Positions 13,808-22,106 of a stretch of 64,000 bases of DNA are shown piece by piece. This stretch comes from an uncultured Lachnospiraceae bacterium (lineage in GTDB: Bacteria > Bacillota > Clostridia > Lachnospirales > Lachnospiraceae), in NCBI GenBank assembly GCA_900546495.1, contig URDN01000005.1:1-64000 (forward strand), written 5' to 3'. Under the pieces are notes generated by a model, which was given only the letters and a program-made list of their open reading frames with translations, was not told where the DNA came from and ran no database searches. The position numbers and the translations under genes were made by a program. The first letter of the stretch is position 1, and the number at the start of each line of letters is the position of its first letter.

Positions 13808-14725
13808 ATGAAAATCGGAATACCACGGGCTTTACTTTTCTATCGTTACCATGTTCTCTGGGAAACTTTTTTCCGGGAACTTGGTCACGAGGTGATTATA
13901 AGCCCACACACAAATAAAACACTTATGGATGCAGGCAGCCACTACGCCATTGACGAAAACTGCCTCTCCAGCAAATTATTTTTCGGTCATGTCTCCGCCT
14001 TGGAAGGAAAATGTGACGCAGTCTTTGTTCCGCGTATTGCAAACTACGGAAAAGACGGTGTCATGTGCTCCCGTTTTGAAGCGTTGTATGATATGGCTGC
14101 CAATACCTTTCGCGATCATGATATTAAATTTATCACCTGCAACGTAGATCTTCAGCAGAAATGTCCTGAGGAACAGGCTTACATGATGCTGGGTGTTTCC
14201 CTTGGTGCTTCAGAAAGTCAGGCAAAGGATGCTTATCAGAAAGCATATGCTGCATGGCAGGAAGCACACAGAAAACATATTCAGGACGAGGAGGCAAAAC
14301 TGCACGATGACCGCATCAAGATCCTTGTAGTCGGACACAGCTACAACCTCTACGATGAATATATCGGCAAACCGATTATGAAGGGAATCGAACAGCTGGA
14401 TGCCGTTCCGATCTGCTCCGATGCTGTCGATTTAAAACAGGCACAGACGGATTCCTTAAGCATCTGTCAGGCCGTTCCGTGGATTATGAACCGCGAACTG
14501 CTTGGATCGATTTCCAAATATCACAACGATGTGGATGGTATTATTCTGCTTACCGCATTCCCGTGCGGACCTGATTCCATGGTCAACGAGATGATCATCC
14601 GTCGGATCAAAGACCGCCCGATCCTGAACCTGCTGCTGGACAGTCAGGATGGAAATGCCGGTATCGAGACACGTCTGGAAAGCTTTATTGATATTATCCG
14701 TTTCCGAAAGGAGGCACGTCTATAA
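13808..14725 (+). CDS. 2-hydroxyacyl-CoA dehydratase/BCR-superfamily subunit, COG3580-like (305 aa)
   Basis: This is one of two Fe-S subunits related to HgdA/HgdB and benzoyl-CoA reductase. It starts MKIGIPRALLFYRYHVLWETFF, the hallmark opening of the COG3580/DUF2229 group. Conserved cysteines lie in DENCLSSKL, GVMCSRF, FITCNVDLQQKC and AFPCGPDS. The C-terminal signature GNAGIETRLESFID is shared by its partner (DTGIETRLEAFYD), so the two are paralogous. It begins four bases after the ligase gene and its stop overlaps the next start (TAATG). The enzyme would receive electrons from the activator encoded two genes on. Confidence 0.82.
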   Translation: MKIGIPRALLFYRYHVLWETFFRELGHEVIISPHTNKTLMDAGSHYAIDENCLSSKLFFGHVSALEGKCDAVFVPRIANYGKDGVMCSRFEALYDMAANTFRDHDIKFITCNVDLQQKCPEEQAYMMLGVSLGASESQAKDAYQKAYAAWQEAHRKHIQDEEAKLHDDRIKILVVGHSYNLYDEYIGKPIMKGIEQLDAVPICSDAVDLKQAQTDSLSICQAVPWIMNRELLGSISKYHNDVDGIILLTAFPCGPDSMVNEMIIRRIKDRPILNLLLDSQDGNAGIETRLESFIDIIRFRKEARL

Positions 14726-15873
14726 TGCCGGAAAAGAAATATAAACTCTGTTACCCGCAGCTTGGAAACTATGACATTCCAATCCAGTACTTTGTAAATA
14801 ACGGTCTGCATCTGGAATATCTGGCTCCACCTGCCATGACAAAACGAACCATTGAACTTGGTGCAAAATACAGCCCGGACTTCGTCTGTGCACCGTTCAA
14901 ATGTATGATGGGTTGTTATATTGAAGCCCTGGAGCAAGGCGCCAATGTTCTGATCCAGACCGGTGGAACCTGCCGACTGGGCTACTACGGCGAACTTCAT
15001 GAGCAGATTTTAAAAGATATGGGTTACGATTTTGACATGTTCAATCTGACTCTCTTCCGCTACAAAAATCTGATTGGAATGTTAAAAGGCATGAAACAGT
15101 TTGCCCCGAATGCCACACTGCTTCAGATGGCAAAAGCGCTGCCTGCCACTGCCAGAATGATCACCGTCATCGACAAAGTCGAAGATAACTACCGTCAAAA
15201 CATGGGCTTTGAGCTTGAAAAAGGCTCTTACGATAAAGTATACAACCGTTTTCTGGCGCAGCTTCGCAAAGCAAAAGGATTAAGAGAGGTCAACCGCATC
15301 TACAGACAGACCATTGCAGACTTTGATGCCATTCCGAAAAACAAACCGGAGCATCCGCTGCGTGTCGGTGTGGTCGGTGAATATTTCACCATTATGGATC
15401 CTTATTCCAACCATGAAATCGAGAAAAAAATCGCACAGATGGGTGCGGAAGTACATCGCTGGATGAACCTTTCCAACAGTGTGCTGCTCTGTCCGGATGA
15501 GGGAACCCTGAAAAAATTAAAAGGCTACCTCACTTACGACCTGTACAAATTCCCATCTTCCCTCTGGGTCAATATCCAGAAAAAGCTTTCCAGCAAATAT
15601 ACCAGATTTGACATGGGAAGTTCCAGTATCTCCACCATCGCTCTGGCAGAACATTATGCCGAAAAGGGCTTTGACGGACTGGTTCACGTAAAATCCTTCG
15701 GTTGTACACCGGAAATGGATGCTGTTCCGGTACTCCACAACATCAGCTCCGACTATAAAATTCCGGTGCTGTACTTAAACTATGATACACAGACCAGTGA
15801 TACCGGTATCGAGACCCGACTGGAAGCATTTTATGATATGATCGCCATGAGAAAGGAAGTAACAGAATCTTGA
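14725..15873 (+). CDS. 2-hydroxyacyl-CoA dehydratase/BCR-superfamily subunit, COG3581-like (382 aa)
   Basis: This is the second Fe-S subunit, 382 residues. Cysteines in DFVCAPFKCMMGCYIEAL and GGTCRLGYYG (about residues 55-95) and in VKSFGCTPEMDA (about residue 330) are the likely cluster ligands. It overlaps the upstream gene by one base and the downstream activator start by four. With COG3580- and COG1924-like partners it makes a complete ATP-dependent low-potential reductase in split form; in many bacteria the three parts are fused in one long protein. From memory, the plasmalogen synthase PlsA of Clostridium perfringens is such a fused relative. Confidence 0.82.
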   Translation: MPEKKYKLCYPQLGNYDIPIQYFVNNGLHLEYLAPPAMTKRTIELGAKYSPDFVCAPFKCMMGCYIEALEQGANVLIQTGGTCRLGYYGELHEQILKDMGYDFDMFNLTLFRYKNLIGMLKGMKQFAPNATLLQMAKALPATARMITVIDKVEDNYRQNMGFELEKGSYDKVYNRFLAQLRKAKGLREVNRIYRQTIADFDAIPKNKPEHPLRVGVVGEYFTIMDPYSNHEIEKKIAQMGAEVHRWMNLSNSVLLCPDEGTLKKLKGYLTYDLYKFPSSLWVNIQKKLSSKYTRFDMGSSSISTIALAEHYAEKGFDGLVHVKSFGCTPEMDAVPVLHNISSDYKIPVLYLNYDTQTSDTGIETRLEAFYDMIAMRKEVTES

Positions 15874-16829
15874 AAAAAGCATATTTAGGAATTGACATCG
15901 GATCTATTTCCACCAAAGGTGTCATTATCGATGAAGAAAAAAATATCCTCGCCGGAATTTATCTCTGGACGGAGGGAAATCCGATGGGTGCTGCAAAAAA
16001 AGTTATCGCAGCCCTTGGAGAAAAAATTGATCAGAATGAATACAAAGTCGTTGCCGCCGGAACAACCGGAAGTGCCCGTAAACTGGTGGGCGCTATGTGC
16101 AACGCCAGTATTGTAAAAAATGAAATCACAGCTCACGCCGTAGGAACCACAACCCTGCATCCGGATGTCCGCACCATTCTTGAGATCGGTGGACAGGATT
16201 CCAAGATCATCTGCGTGGAAAATGGTGTCGCTGTAGATTACGCCATGAATACCCTGTGTGCTGCCGGAACCGGTTCTTTCCTCTCCAGTCAGGCACGGCG
16301 TCTTGGTGTGGAAGTAGAAGAATTCGGAAAAATTGCTCTCGGAAGCAAAAATCCGACTCCGATCGCTGCCCGCTGTACCGTATTCGCAGAGTCCGATCTG
16401 GTTCACAAAATCCAGATGGGACATAAAAAAGAAGATATCATTGCCGGTCTGTGTAATGCCGTTGCTAATAACTACTTAAACAATATCGGAAAAGGTAAAA
16501 AGATCCTTCCGCCGATCGTATTTCAGGGTGGTGTAAGTAAAAATGAAGGTGTTGTAAAAGCCTTTGCAGACTCTCTGGGAGAAGAGATCATTGTAGATGA
16601 AAACGGACATTTGATGGGATGTTACGGTGCTGCGATCCTTGCACTTGGATGTGGCATTGAAAAGCCATTCAGCTTTGATGTGGCAGATATGGAATTTGTG
16701 ACACGCGAGGTTGTTTGTCCAAACTGTGCAAACCATTGCGAGATCATCTGCGTTTACCGCGATGGGGAACTCATTGATTCCTGGGGAAATCGTTGCGAAC
16801 GCGGAGAAATCAAACAAGGCCAAGATTAG
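15870..16829 (+). CDS. ATP-dependent activator (BadF/BadG/HgdC type), COG1924-like (319 aa)
   Basis: This is a homodimeric ASKHA-fold ATPase with a shared [4Fe-4S] cluster that pumps single low-potential electrons to a dehydratase/reductase. Visible motifs are GIDIGSISTKG (phosphate 1), EIGGQDSKII, the two cluster cysteines in TLCAAGTGSFL and AARCTVFAESDL, and GGVSKNEGV. The start is TTG at 15870, overlapping the previous stop, with AAAGGAAG upstream. The C-terminal 45 residues add a Cys-rich patch (CPNCANHCEIIC and a later C) beyond the classic HgdC length. A strong terminator follows. The operon setting says it serves the two subunits just upstream. Confidence 0.88.
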   Translation: MKKAYLGIDIGSISTKGVIIDEEKNILAGIYLWTEGNPMGAAKKVIAALGEKIDQNEYKVVAAGTTGSARKLVGAMCNASIVKNEITAHAVGTTTLHPDVRTILEIGGQDSKIICVENGVAVDYAMNTLCAAGTGSFLSSQARRLGVEVEEFGKIALGSKNPTPIAARCTVFAESDLVHKIQMGHKKEDIIAGLCNAVANNYLNNIGKGKKILPPIVFQGGVSKNEGVVKAFADSLGEEIIVDENGHLMGCYGAAILALGCGIEKPFSFDVADMEFVTREVVCPNCANHCEIICVYRDGELIDSWGNRCERGEIKQGQD

Positions 16830-16863
16830 GGTGGCTTAAAATTTACCAAATTTAGTTTAATAA

Positions 16864-16928
16864 AAGAACGTCTGTATTTTGTCTCAGTCGCTAACAATCG
16901 CTCCTTGAGAAAAAATACAGACGTTCTT
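16864..16928 (+). terminator. operon terminator, long stem
   Basis: The 17-base arms at 16864-16880 and 16912-16928 are exact inverses (AAGAACGTCTGTATTTT), with further pairing inside the loop (CTCAG/CTTGAG). It closes the acyl reductase operon and could also act on the opposite strand for DUF6465. Confidence 0.75.
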
Positions 16929-16977
16929 AATTTACACAGTGATATTAGTAACTTTTTGCGCCACCCGAAACTAGCTC

Positions 16978-17589
16978 CTAGAAATCTACGCGGCCAGTAT
17001 ACTGGTCATTGATTACATAATAAGCTGCATCTTCTTCCGGTTTCAGATACATCGTAATTGTTTTTACTGCTACGCCACCTTCTACGGAATTGAACTGTGC
17101 AATTGCACGCTCTGTTAATTCAGCTTCATCAAACTCTTTTCCAAGATACTGTAACACGATCTTCTTAGTCGGTTTTCTTGTTACTCTTTTCTTTGTCTCT
17201 GTTTTTACAGCATCCGCTTTTGCTTTTACGGTTTTCTTTGCTGCTGCAGCTTTTTTCGTAGTAGCAGCTTTTGCTTTTGTAGCTGTCTTCTTTGCAGTTG
17301 TTTTTGCTGCTTCTGCAGTTTTCTCTACAGTCTCAGCCGCTTTTTCTACTGCTTTCTCTGCGGTCTCTTTTGCAGTCTCTTTTACTTCTGCTGCTGCCTC
17401 AGTAGCTTTCTCTGCTACTTTTTCTACAGTCTCTTTTGCTGCTTCTTCTGCCTTTGCTGCTGTCTCTTTTACAGCTTCTTTTACTTCTACAGTTTTCTCC
17501 TCTACAACTGCTTTTGTTGCCTCAACTTTCTGAGCTGCTGTAGTTGTTGCCTTTGTTGTATGTACATTTGATGTCTTTCTTCTTGCCAT
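16978..17589 (-). CDS. DUF6465 family protein with Lys/Ala/Glu-rich histone-like arm (203 aa)
   Basis: The N-terminal 130 residues are almost wholly Ala, Lys, Glu, Thr and Val in a quasi-repeat (VKETAAKAEEAAKETVEKV), which should form a long charged helix similar to histone H1-like and phasin-like tails. The last 65 residues form a compact domain (IVLQYLGKEFDEAELTERAIAQF) that matches the DUF6465 type common in Lachnospiraceae. GGGAGG lies nine bases before the ATG at 17589. The role is unknown; nucleoid association is inference from composition. Confidence 0.8.
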   Translation of the reverse strand: MARRKTSNVHTTKATTTAAQKVEATKAVVEEKTVEVKEAVKETAAKAEEAAKETVEKVAEKATEAAAEVKETAKETAEKAVEKAAETVEKTAEAAKTTAKKTATKAKAATTKKAAAAKKTVKAKADAVKTETKKRVTRKPTKKIVLQYLGKEFDEAELTERAIAQFNSVEGGVAVKTITMYLKPEEDAAYYVINDQYTGRVDF

Positions 17590-17824
17590 GATAATTGTCC
17601 TCCCTCTAACATTTTCGGCATGTCTGCACGATTGCTGACCAATGCCAATTCATAGTACCGGATTTTGGATTACTGTCGATATTATTTAGAACTATTTCTT
17701 TCTATATCGTTTTAAATTGTACACCTATTCCCAGATTCTGTCAACGAATTAACAATTTACCATATTTTTTCAGATCGCCACTCGAATATCACACACAGTA
17801 TAACAAAAATACATATATCACTGA

Positions 17825-19123
17825 TTATTCAATCAAGCCATCCATTACATCAAAGTAGTTTTCAAATGTTTTTTTGCAACATCCCGGATTTAAAATTTCA
17901 ATGCCTTCTGCGCCAAGTCCCATCACTGCAAATGCCATGGCCACGCGATGGTCATCGAAAGTCTCGATCTGGCAGGCCTGTGGTTTACCCGGATGAATGC
18001 ATACCCAATCTTCACCTTCTTCACAGGTAATTCCTGCATTTGTAAGATTGGTTACGATGGCATGCAGACGGTCACATTCCTGTCCACGGATATGTCCCAC
18101 ATGTGTGATTTTTACCGGAGATGACGCGTATGGCGCAATTGCCGCCAGTGTCAATGCCTGATCGGAAAAATCATTCATATTTACTTCCAGACCTTTTAAT
18201 CCATCCGCCGGACCTGTCAGACGGATGCCATCTGTTTCTTCTGTCAGGCTGCATCCCATCTGTTCTAACAGCTTCAGGAATTTCATATCTCCCTGCATAC
18301 TGTCCCAGTGCACATGCTTTACTTTTGCACTGCCGCCGCTCATAGCTGCTGCCGCATAAAAGTAACATGCCGCGGATACATCCGGTTCAATCTGATACTC
18401 TGTTTTCTGATAGCCGCCAGATGGTGCTACTGTATAATCGCAACCATCAAAATCTGCTTTCCCCCCAAATTCCTGCATCATTTTCCGTGTAATGCGGATG
18501 TAAGAACCGTCCTTTTTCTCACTGGTAATATGAATTCGAATACCGTGTGGAAACATCGGTGCAATCAAAAGAAATGCACTCAAGAACTGTGTACTTGTAC
18601 TGATATCCAGCTCTAATATCGCTTCCTGTTCCATATTTCGGATTTTTTCTCCTGCACCAGTAATCCGAACCGGTAAATGCCATGCCTCTCCCATCCATTC
18701 TATGGATGCACCAAGACTGATTAGGGCTTCAAAAAGCGGCTGCATCGGACGTTTCTGCATCTGTTCCGAAGCATTGATCACAAATGTACCTTCCGCCACT
18801 CCAAGCATTGCCGTCAGGAAACGCGCTGCTGTTCCGGCACTTCCTACATGAATGGAACCCGTTTGAACCGGAAGGACACCTCCGCATCCTTCCAGTTCAA
18901 CAGTACATTGTTCTTCATCAATCTGTACTTCATATCCCAATGACTGCAGGGAACTCAAAAAATGTCTGGAATCATCACTGAACAACACACCATGCAGACA
19001 CACATGACCTTTGCAAAGTGCTGACAGCAATAATGCACGGTTTGTAATACTTTTAGACCCCGGAACCGCTACCGTCCACTGCACCGTTTTTTTTAATGAT
19101 CTTACCCTATAACTATCTGCCAT
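17825..19123 (-). CDS. aroA: 3-phosphoshikimate 1-carboxyvinyltransferase
   Basis: EPSP synthase, the sixth step of the shikimate pathway: it transfers enolpyruvyl from PEP to shikimate-3-phosphate. The 432-residue product shows GSKSITNRALLLSAL near the N terminus, GTAARFLTA, QKRPMQPL and FDDHRVAMAFAVMG near the C terminus, all at family positions. The ATG at 19123 is preferred (GGAG six bases before) over one at 19135. It lies 17 bases after the class A PBP gene and is probably co-transcribed with it. Length and motifs are normal. Confidence 0.95.
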   Translation of the reverse strand: MADSYRVRSLKKTVQWTVAVPGSKSITNRALLLSALCKGHVCLHGVLFSDDSRHFLSSLQSLGYEVQIDEEQCTVELEGCGGVLPVQTGSIHVGSAGTAARFLTAMLGVAEGTFVINASEQMQKRPMQPLFEALISLGASIEWMGEAWHLPVRITGAGEKIRNMEQEAILELDISTSTQFLSAFLLIAPMFPHGIRIHITSEKKDGSYIRITRKMMQEFGGKADFDGCDYTVAPSGGYQKTEYQIEPDVSAACYFYAAAAMSGGSAKVKHVHWDSMQGDMKFLKLLEQMGCSLTEETDGIRLTGPADGLKGLEVNMNDFSDQALTLAAIAPYASSPVKITHVGHIRGQECDRLHAIVTNLTNAGITCEEGEDWVCIHPGKPQACQIETFDDHRVAMAFAVMGLGAEGIEILNPGCCKKTFENYFDVMDGLIE

Positions 19124-19140
19124 TTCCTTCTCCATCCGAT

Positions 19141-21636
19141 CTACTGATTCGCGTCTGTACCAGTTGTATTGCCATCATTTGTCGTCGAGCCACCGGTGGT
19201 ATCGCCGGTAGTTCCTCCGGTAGTTCCTCCAGTATTATCACCAGAACTGTCACCCTTATTGTCACCGGAAGTATCACCGGTATTGTCCCCAGTGTTTCCT
19301 CCGGTATTAGAATCAGATGAATCCGGAATATTGCCTCCATTAATACCATCTGTCTCAGACGGAATATTTCCATCAATACCTGTATTGTTGTTATTATTGT
19401 TAGTGTTCTGATCGTCTTGATTTGTATTATCCTGCGTCTGATTATTCTGATTTATTGTATCATTCTCTGCCGGTGCACTGGAATCCGCATCATCATAATC
19501 ATAAACCTGATCTTTACCGGAAGAATGGCTCGTATCCAGATCAAAATCTTTTGCATCCAGACCATCTGTCATAAACAGCATTGCTTCTTTCCAGATTTTC
19601 GCCGGATAAGAATAACCCCAGATATCCTTTGTTGTCCGTTGATGATCATATGCCACATAAACAGAAATGGTATAATATGGAGTATAACCACAGAACCAGC
19701 CGACTTTATTACTATTTGTAGTACCTGTTTTTCCTGCTGCCTCAATATCAGAAGCACTGCTCCATTTCAGACCTTTTGCAGTACCACTTTTTAATACTCC
19801 TGTCAGAATATCTGTCATCTGGTCCGCCGCAGACTGACTGTATACATTCTTGCTGGTCGGATCCTCATAAATCTCATCCCCATTGGAATCTAAAATAGAA
19901 GAAATACAATCTGTCTGTGTATACTCACCATGATTCTCCAGCGTATAGTATGCATTTGCCATCTCAACCGTATTGACACCGTTTGTCAGACCGCCCAGAG
20001 CCGCACTCAGATTGTAATCATCCGATACGATCTTTGAGAAATTCATATCTTCTACATAGGAAAGTCCAACCTTTGGTGTGATCTCATTAAACAAAGAGTA
20101 CGCACATCCATTGTAACTCTGCTCTACTGCACGACGTAAACTGTATTTTGTTCCACCCATTCTTTTGATCTTTGCAGAAGTGGAATTCTTTGCACTGGAT
20201 ACATTAATCTCAGTCAATGTTGAATTTGCTGTGTAGCCTTCTTCCAATGCCGGCGTATACACCGCCAGTGGTTTGAACGAACTACCTGGTTGAACATAAC
20301 TCTGAAAACCACGGTTCAGAGAATATGTCTGCTGGATTGCATCCTGAGAGCGTCCACCGATCATAGCTACCACTTTTCCGGATTCATTGTCAATAACTGT
20401 CAAAGCCCCCTGAAATGCATAAATTCCAGTTTCATCATCAATCTCTGTATTATTCTCCAGCTGTTCATCCAGGACTTTCTGCAGACCTTTCTGCGCGTCC
20501 AGATTCATGGTGGTAGTTATCTTATAACCGCCTGTATACAATTTATGTTTCGCCTGTTTGTATGCTTCATCATAATAATTGCTATATGTTTTATAAGCAT
20601 CATCGTCATCAAAATGAAACTGAAACTCAAAACCATCCAGTTTCATCAGATAACGGACTGCACAGTTGATGGCATATGTTACTTCATAATTATAAAATTT
20701 ATCTTCTTCCTCACTGACAGATGCCACAGAAATATTTTTTGCCAGAGCTGCTTCTCCAGCTTCTTTTGTGATATAACCGCACTCATACATATCTTCCAGA
20801 ATCTTATTTCTTCTGGTAATCGCATTTTCGCTGTTTCTCAGCGGATTATAATATTCCGGTCTGTTTGGAATGGAACACAGATATGCCGTCTCGGACAGAG
20901 ACAGGTCGCTGACCGAACATCCAAAATATTTCTGGGATGCATCTTCCACGCCGTATATACCATTTGCAAAACAACAGCTGTTGCAGTAAAACTCCATAAT
21001 CTGCTCTTTGCTGTATTTTTTATTCAATTCCCGTGCAATAAAAATCTCTTTGATCTTACGGGATAAGGTCTTTTCATTTGACAGGAAAGTACCACGCGCC
21101 AGCTGCTGCGTGATCGTACTTGCCCCTTCTGCCACCTGTCCTCTTGACTTGACATAATTTAAGCAGACACGGATAATTCCCTTGAGATCCATACCACTGT
21201 TTCTCCAGAAGGTACGATCCTCAACTGCCACAAATGCATTGACTACATCCGCCGGAATCTGATCGTATTCCAGATAAGTCGCATCCACATCTTCTGAAAG
21301 GGCAGCTAATTGGGTTCCATCATCACTGTAGATATATGAAGTCTGCGCCAGCCGGAATGTCTCCGGTGTACTCTGATCTACCAGTTCCTTTGCCTCTTTC
21401 ATACATCCAAACAGTGTCTGTCCGGTTGCTTTCTTCAGCATTACATTGCCACCGATAAACATTGCCAGAAACAGCACTGCCAAGACAATGATAAAGTTTC
21501 TCAAGCGGCGCATGTTGTCCTTTTTCCGGGCCACTTTTAATCGCTTCTGATATTTTTCTTCCGAAACAGGATTCTTCTGTTGCTGCTGCTTGACATATTT
21601 CACATGTGATTTTATTTTCTTTTTTTTCTTTGCCAT
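19141..21636 (-). CDS. class A penicillin-binding protein (transglycosylase/transpeptidase, 831 aa)
   Basis: This is a bifunctional peptidoglycan synthase. A basic cytoplasmic tail (MAKKKKKIKSHVKYVKQQQQ) and one membrane helix (about residues 50-70) are followed by a GT51 domain (EDRTFWRNSGMD, EGASTITQQLARG, RKIKEIFIARELNKKYSKEQ). The transpeptidase domain then follows (SSFK, SYN, KTGT) and an 80-residue Thr/Gly/Asp/Asn/Ser tail. The His usual in the GT51 EDXXFXXHXG motif is Asn here. The ATG at 21636 has AAAGGAG upstream; a 40-residue longer frame is rejected. Three 94-bp hairpin repeats precede the gene. Confidence 0.92.
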   Translation of the reverse strand: MAKKKKKIKSHVKYVKQQQQKNPVSEEKYQKRLKVARKKDNMRRLRNFIIVLAVLFLAMFIGGNVMLKKATGQTLFGCMKEAKELVDQSTPETFRLAQTSYIYSDDGTQLAALSEDVDATYLEYDQIPADVVNAFVAVEDRTFWRNSGMDLKGIIRVCLNYVKSRGQVAEGASTITQQLARGTFLSNEKTLSRKIKEIFIARELNKKYSKEQIMEFYCNSCCFANGIYGVEDASQKYFGCSVSDLSLSETAYLCSIPNRPEYYNPLRNSENAITRRNKILEDMYECGYITKEAGEAALAKNISVASVSEEEDKFYNYEVTYAINCAVRYLMKLDGFEFQFHFDDDDAYKTYSNYYDEAYKQAKHKLYTGGYKITTTMNLDAQKGLQKVLDEQLENNTEIDDETGIYAFQGALTVIDNESGKVVAMIGGRSQDAIQQTYSLNRGFQSYVQPGSSFKPLAVYTPALEEGYTANSTLTEINVSSAKNSTSAKIKRMGGTKYSLRRAVEQSYNGCAYSLFNEITPKVGLSYVEDMNFSKIVSDDYNLSAALGGLTNGVNTVEMANAYYTLENHGEYTQTDCISSILDSNGDEIYEDPTSKNVYSQSAADQMTDILTGVLKSGTAKGLKWSSASDIEAAGKTGTTNSNKVGWFCGYTPYYTISVYVAYDHQRTTKDIWGYSYPAKIWKEAMLFMTDGLDAKDFDLDTSHSSGKDQVYDYDDADSSAPAENDTINQNNQTQDNTNQDDQNTNNNNNNTGIDGNIPSETDGINGGNIPDSSDSNTGGNTGDNTGDTSGDNKGDSSGDNTGGTTGGTTGDTTGGSTTNDGNTTGTDANQ

Positions 21637-21710
21637 ACGATAACTCCTTTCGGGGATTTTCAGTATCACGTTATATATGCTGCTATCCATTTTCCATACA
21701 AACTTCAGAT

Positions 21711-21992
21711 AATATATCTTATCGGAAGTTGTTTGCCAACTTTCGATAAAAGGCACTGCTTTTGTGCCGCAAATCGATTATGAGGTTCGCGCAGCGGTTC
21801 TCATAATATATCTTGTCGGAAGTTGCTTGCCAACTTTCGATAAAAGGCACTGCTTTTGTGCCGCAAATCGATTATGAGGTTCGCGCAGCGGTTCTCATAA
21901 TATATCTTGTCGGAAGTTGCTTGCCAACTTTCGATAAAAGGCACTGCTTTTGTGCCGCAAATCGATTATGAGGTTCGCGCAGCGGTTCTCAT
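21711..21992 (-). repeat. three tandem 94-bp hairpin repeats in the PBP leader
   Basis: Units at 21711-21804, 21805-21898 and 21899-21992. The last two are identical; the one next to the gene differs at two positions. Each unit holds three stem-loops: AAGTTG/CAACTT, GGCAC/GTGCC and ATTATGAG/CTCATAAT. The array fills most of the gap between the PBP gene and the MATE gene (22107). Confidence 0.9.
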
Positions 21993-22106
21993 AATATGCA
22001 TCCTCACATACTTCCTAAATCACAGAAATGAATGAATGCATTTTATTATACCACACATTTTCAAAATCATTTCTTAAGATATCGTGAACTGTTTCATCAT
22101 ATATCT

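Noticed and set aside
17090..17533. 147-codon plus-strand frame rich in Ala, Phe, Val and Ser
   Set aside because: It is the antisense shadow of the Ala/Lys/Glu repeat in the DUF6465 gene.
21711..21992. CRISPR array
   Set aside because: The units are directly abutting 94-bp copies with no unique spacers and no cas genes.
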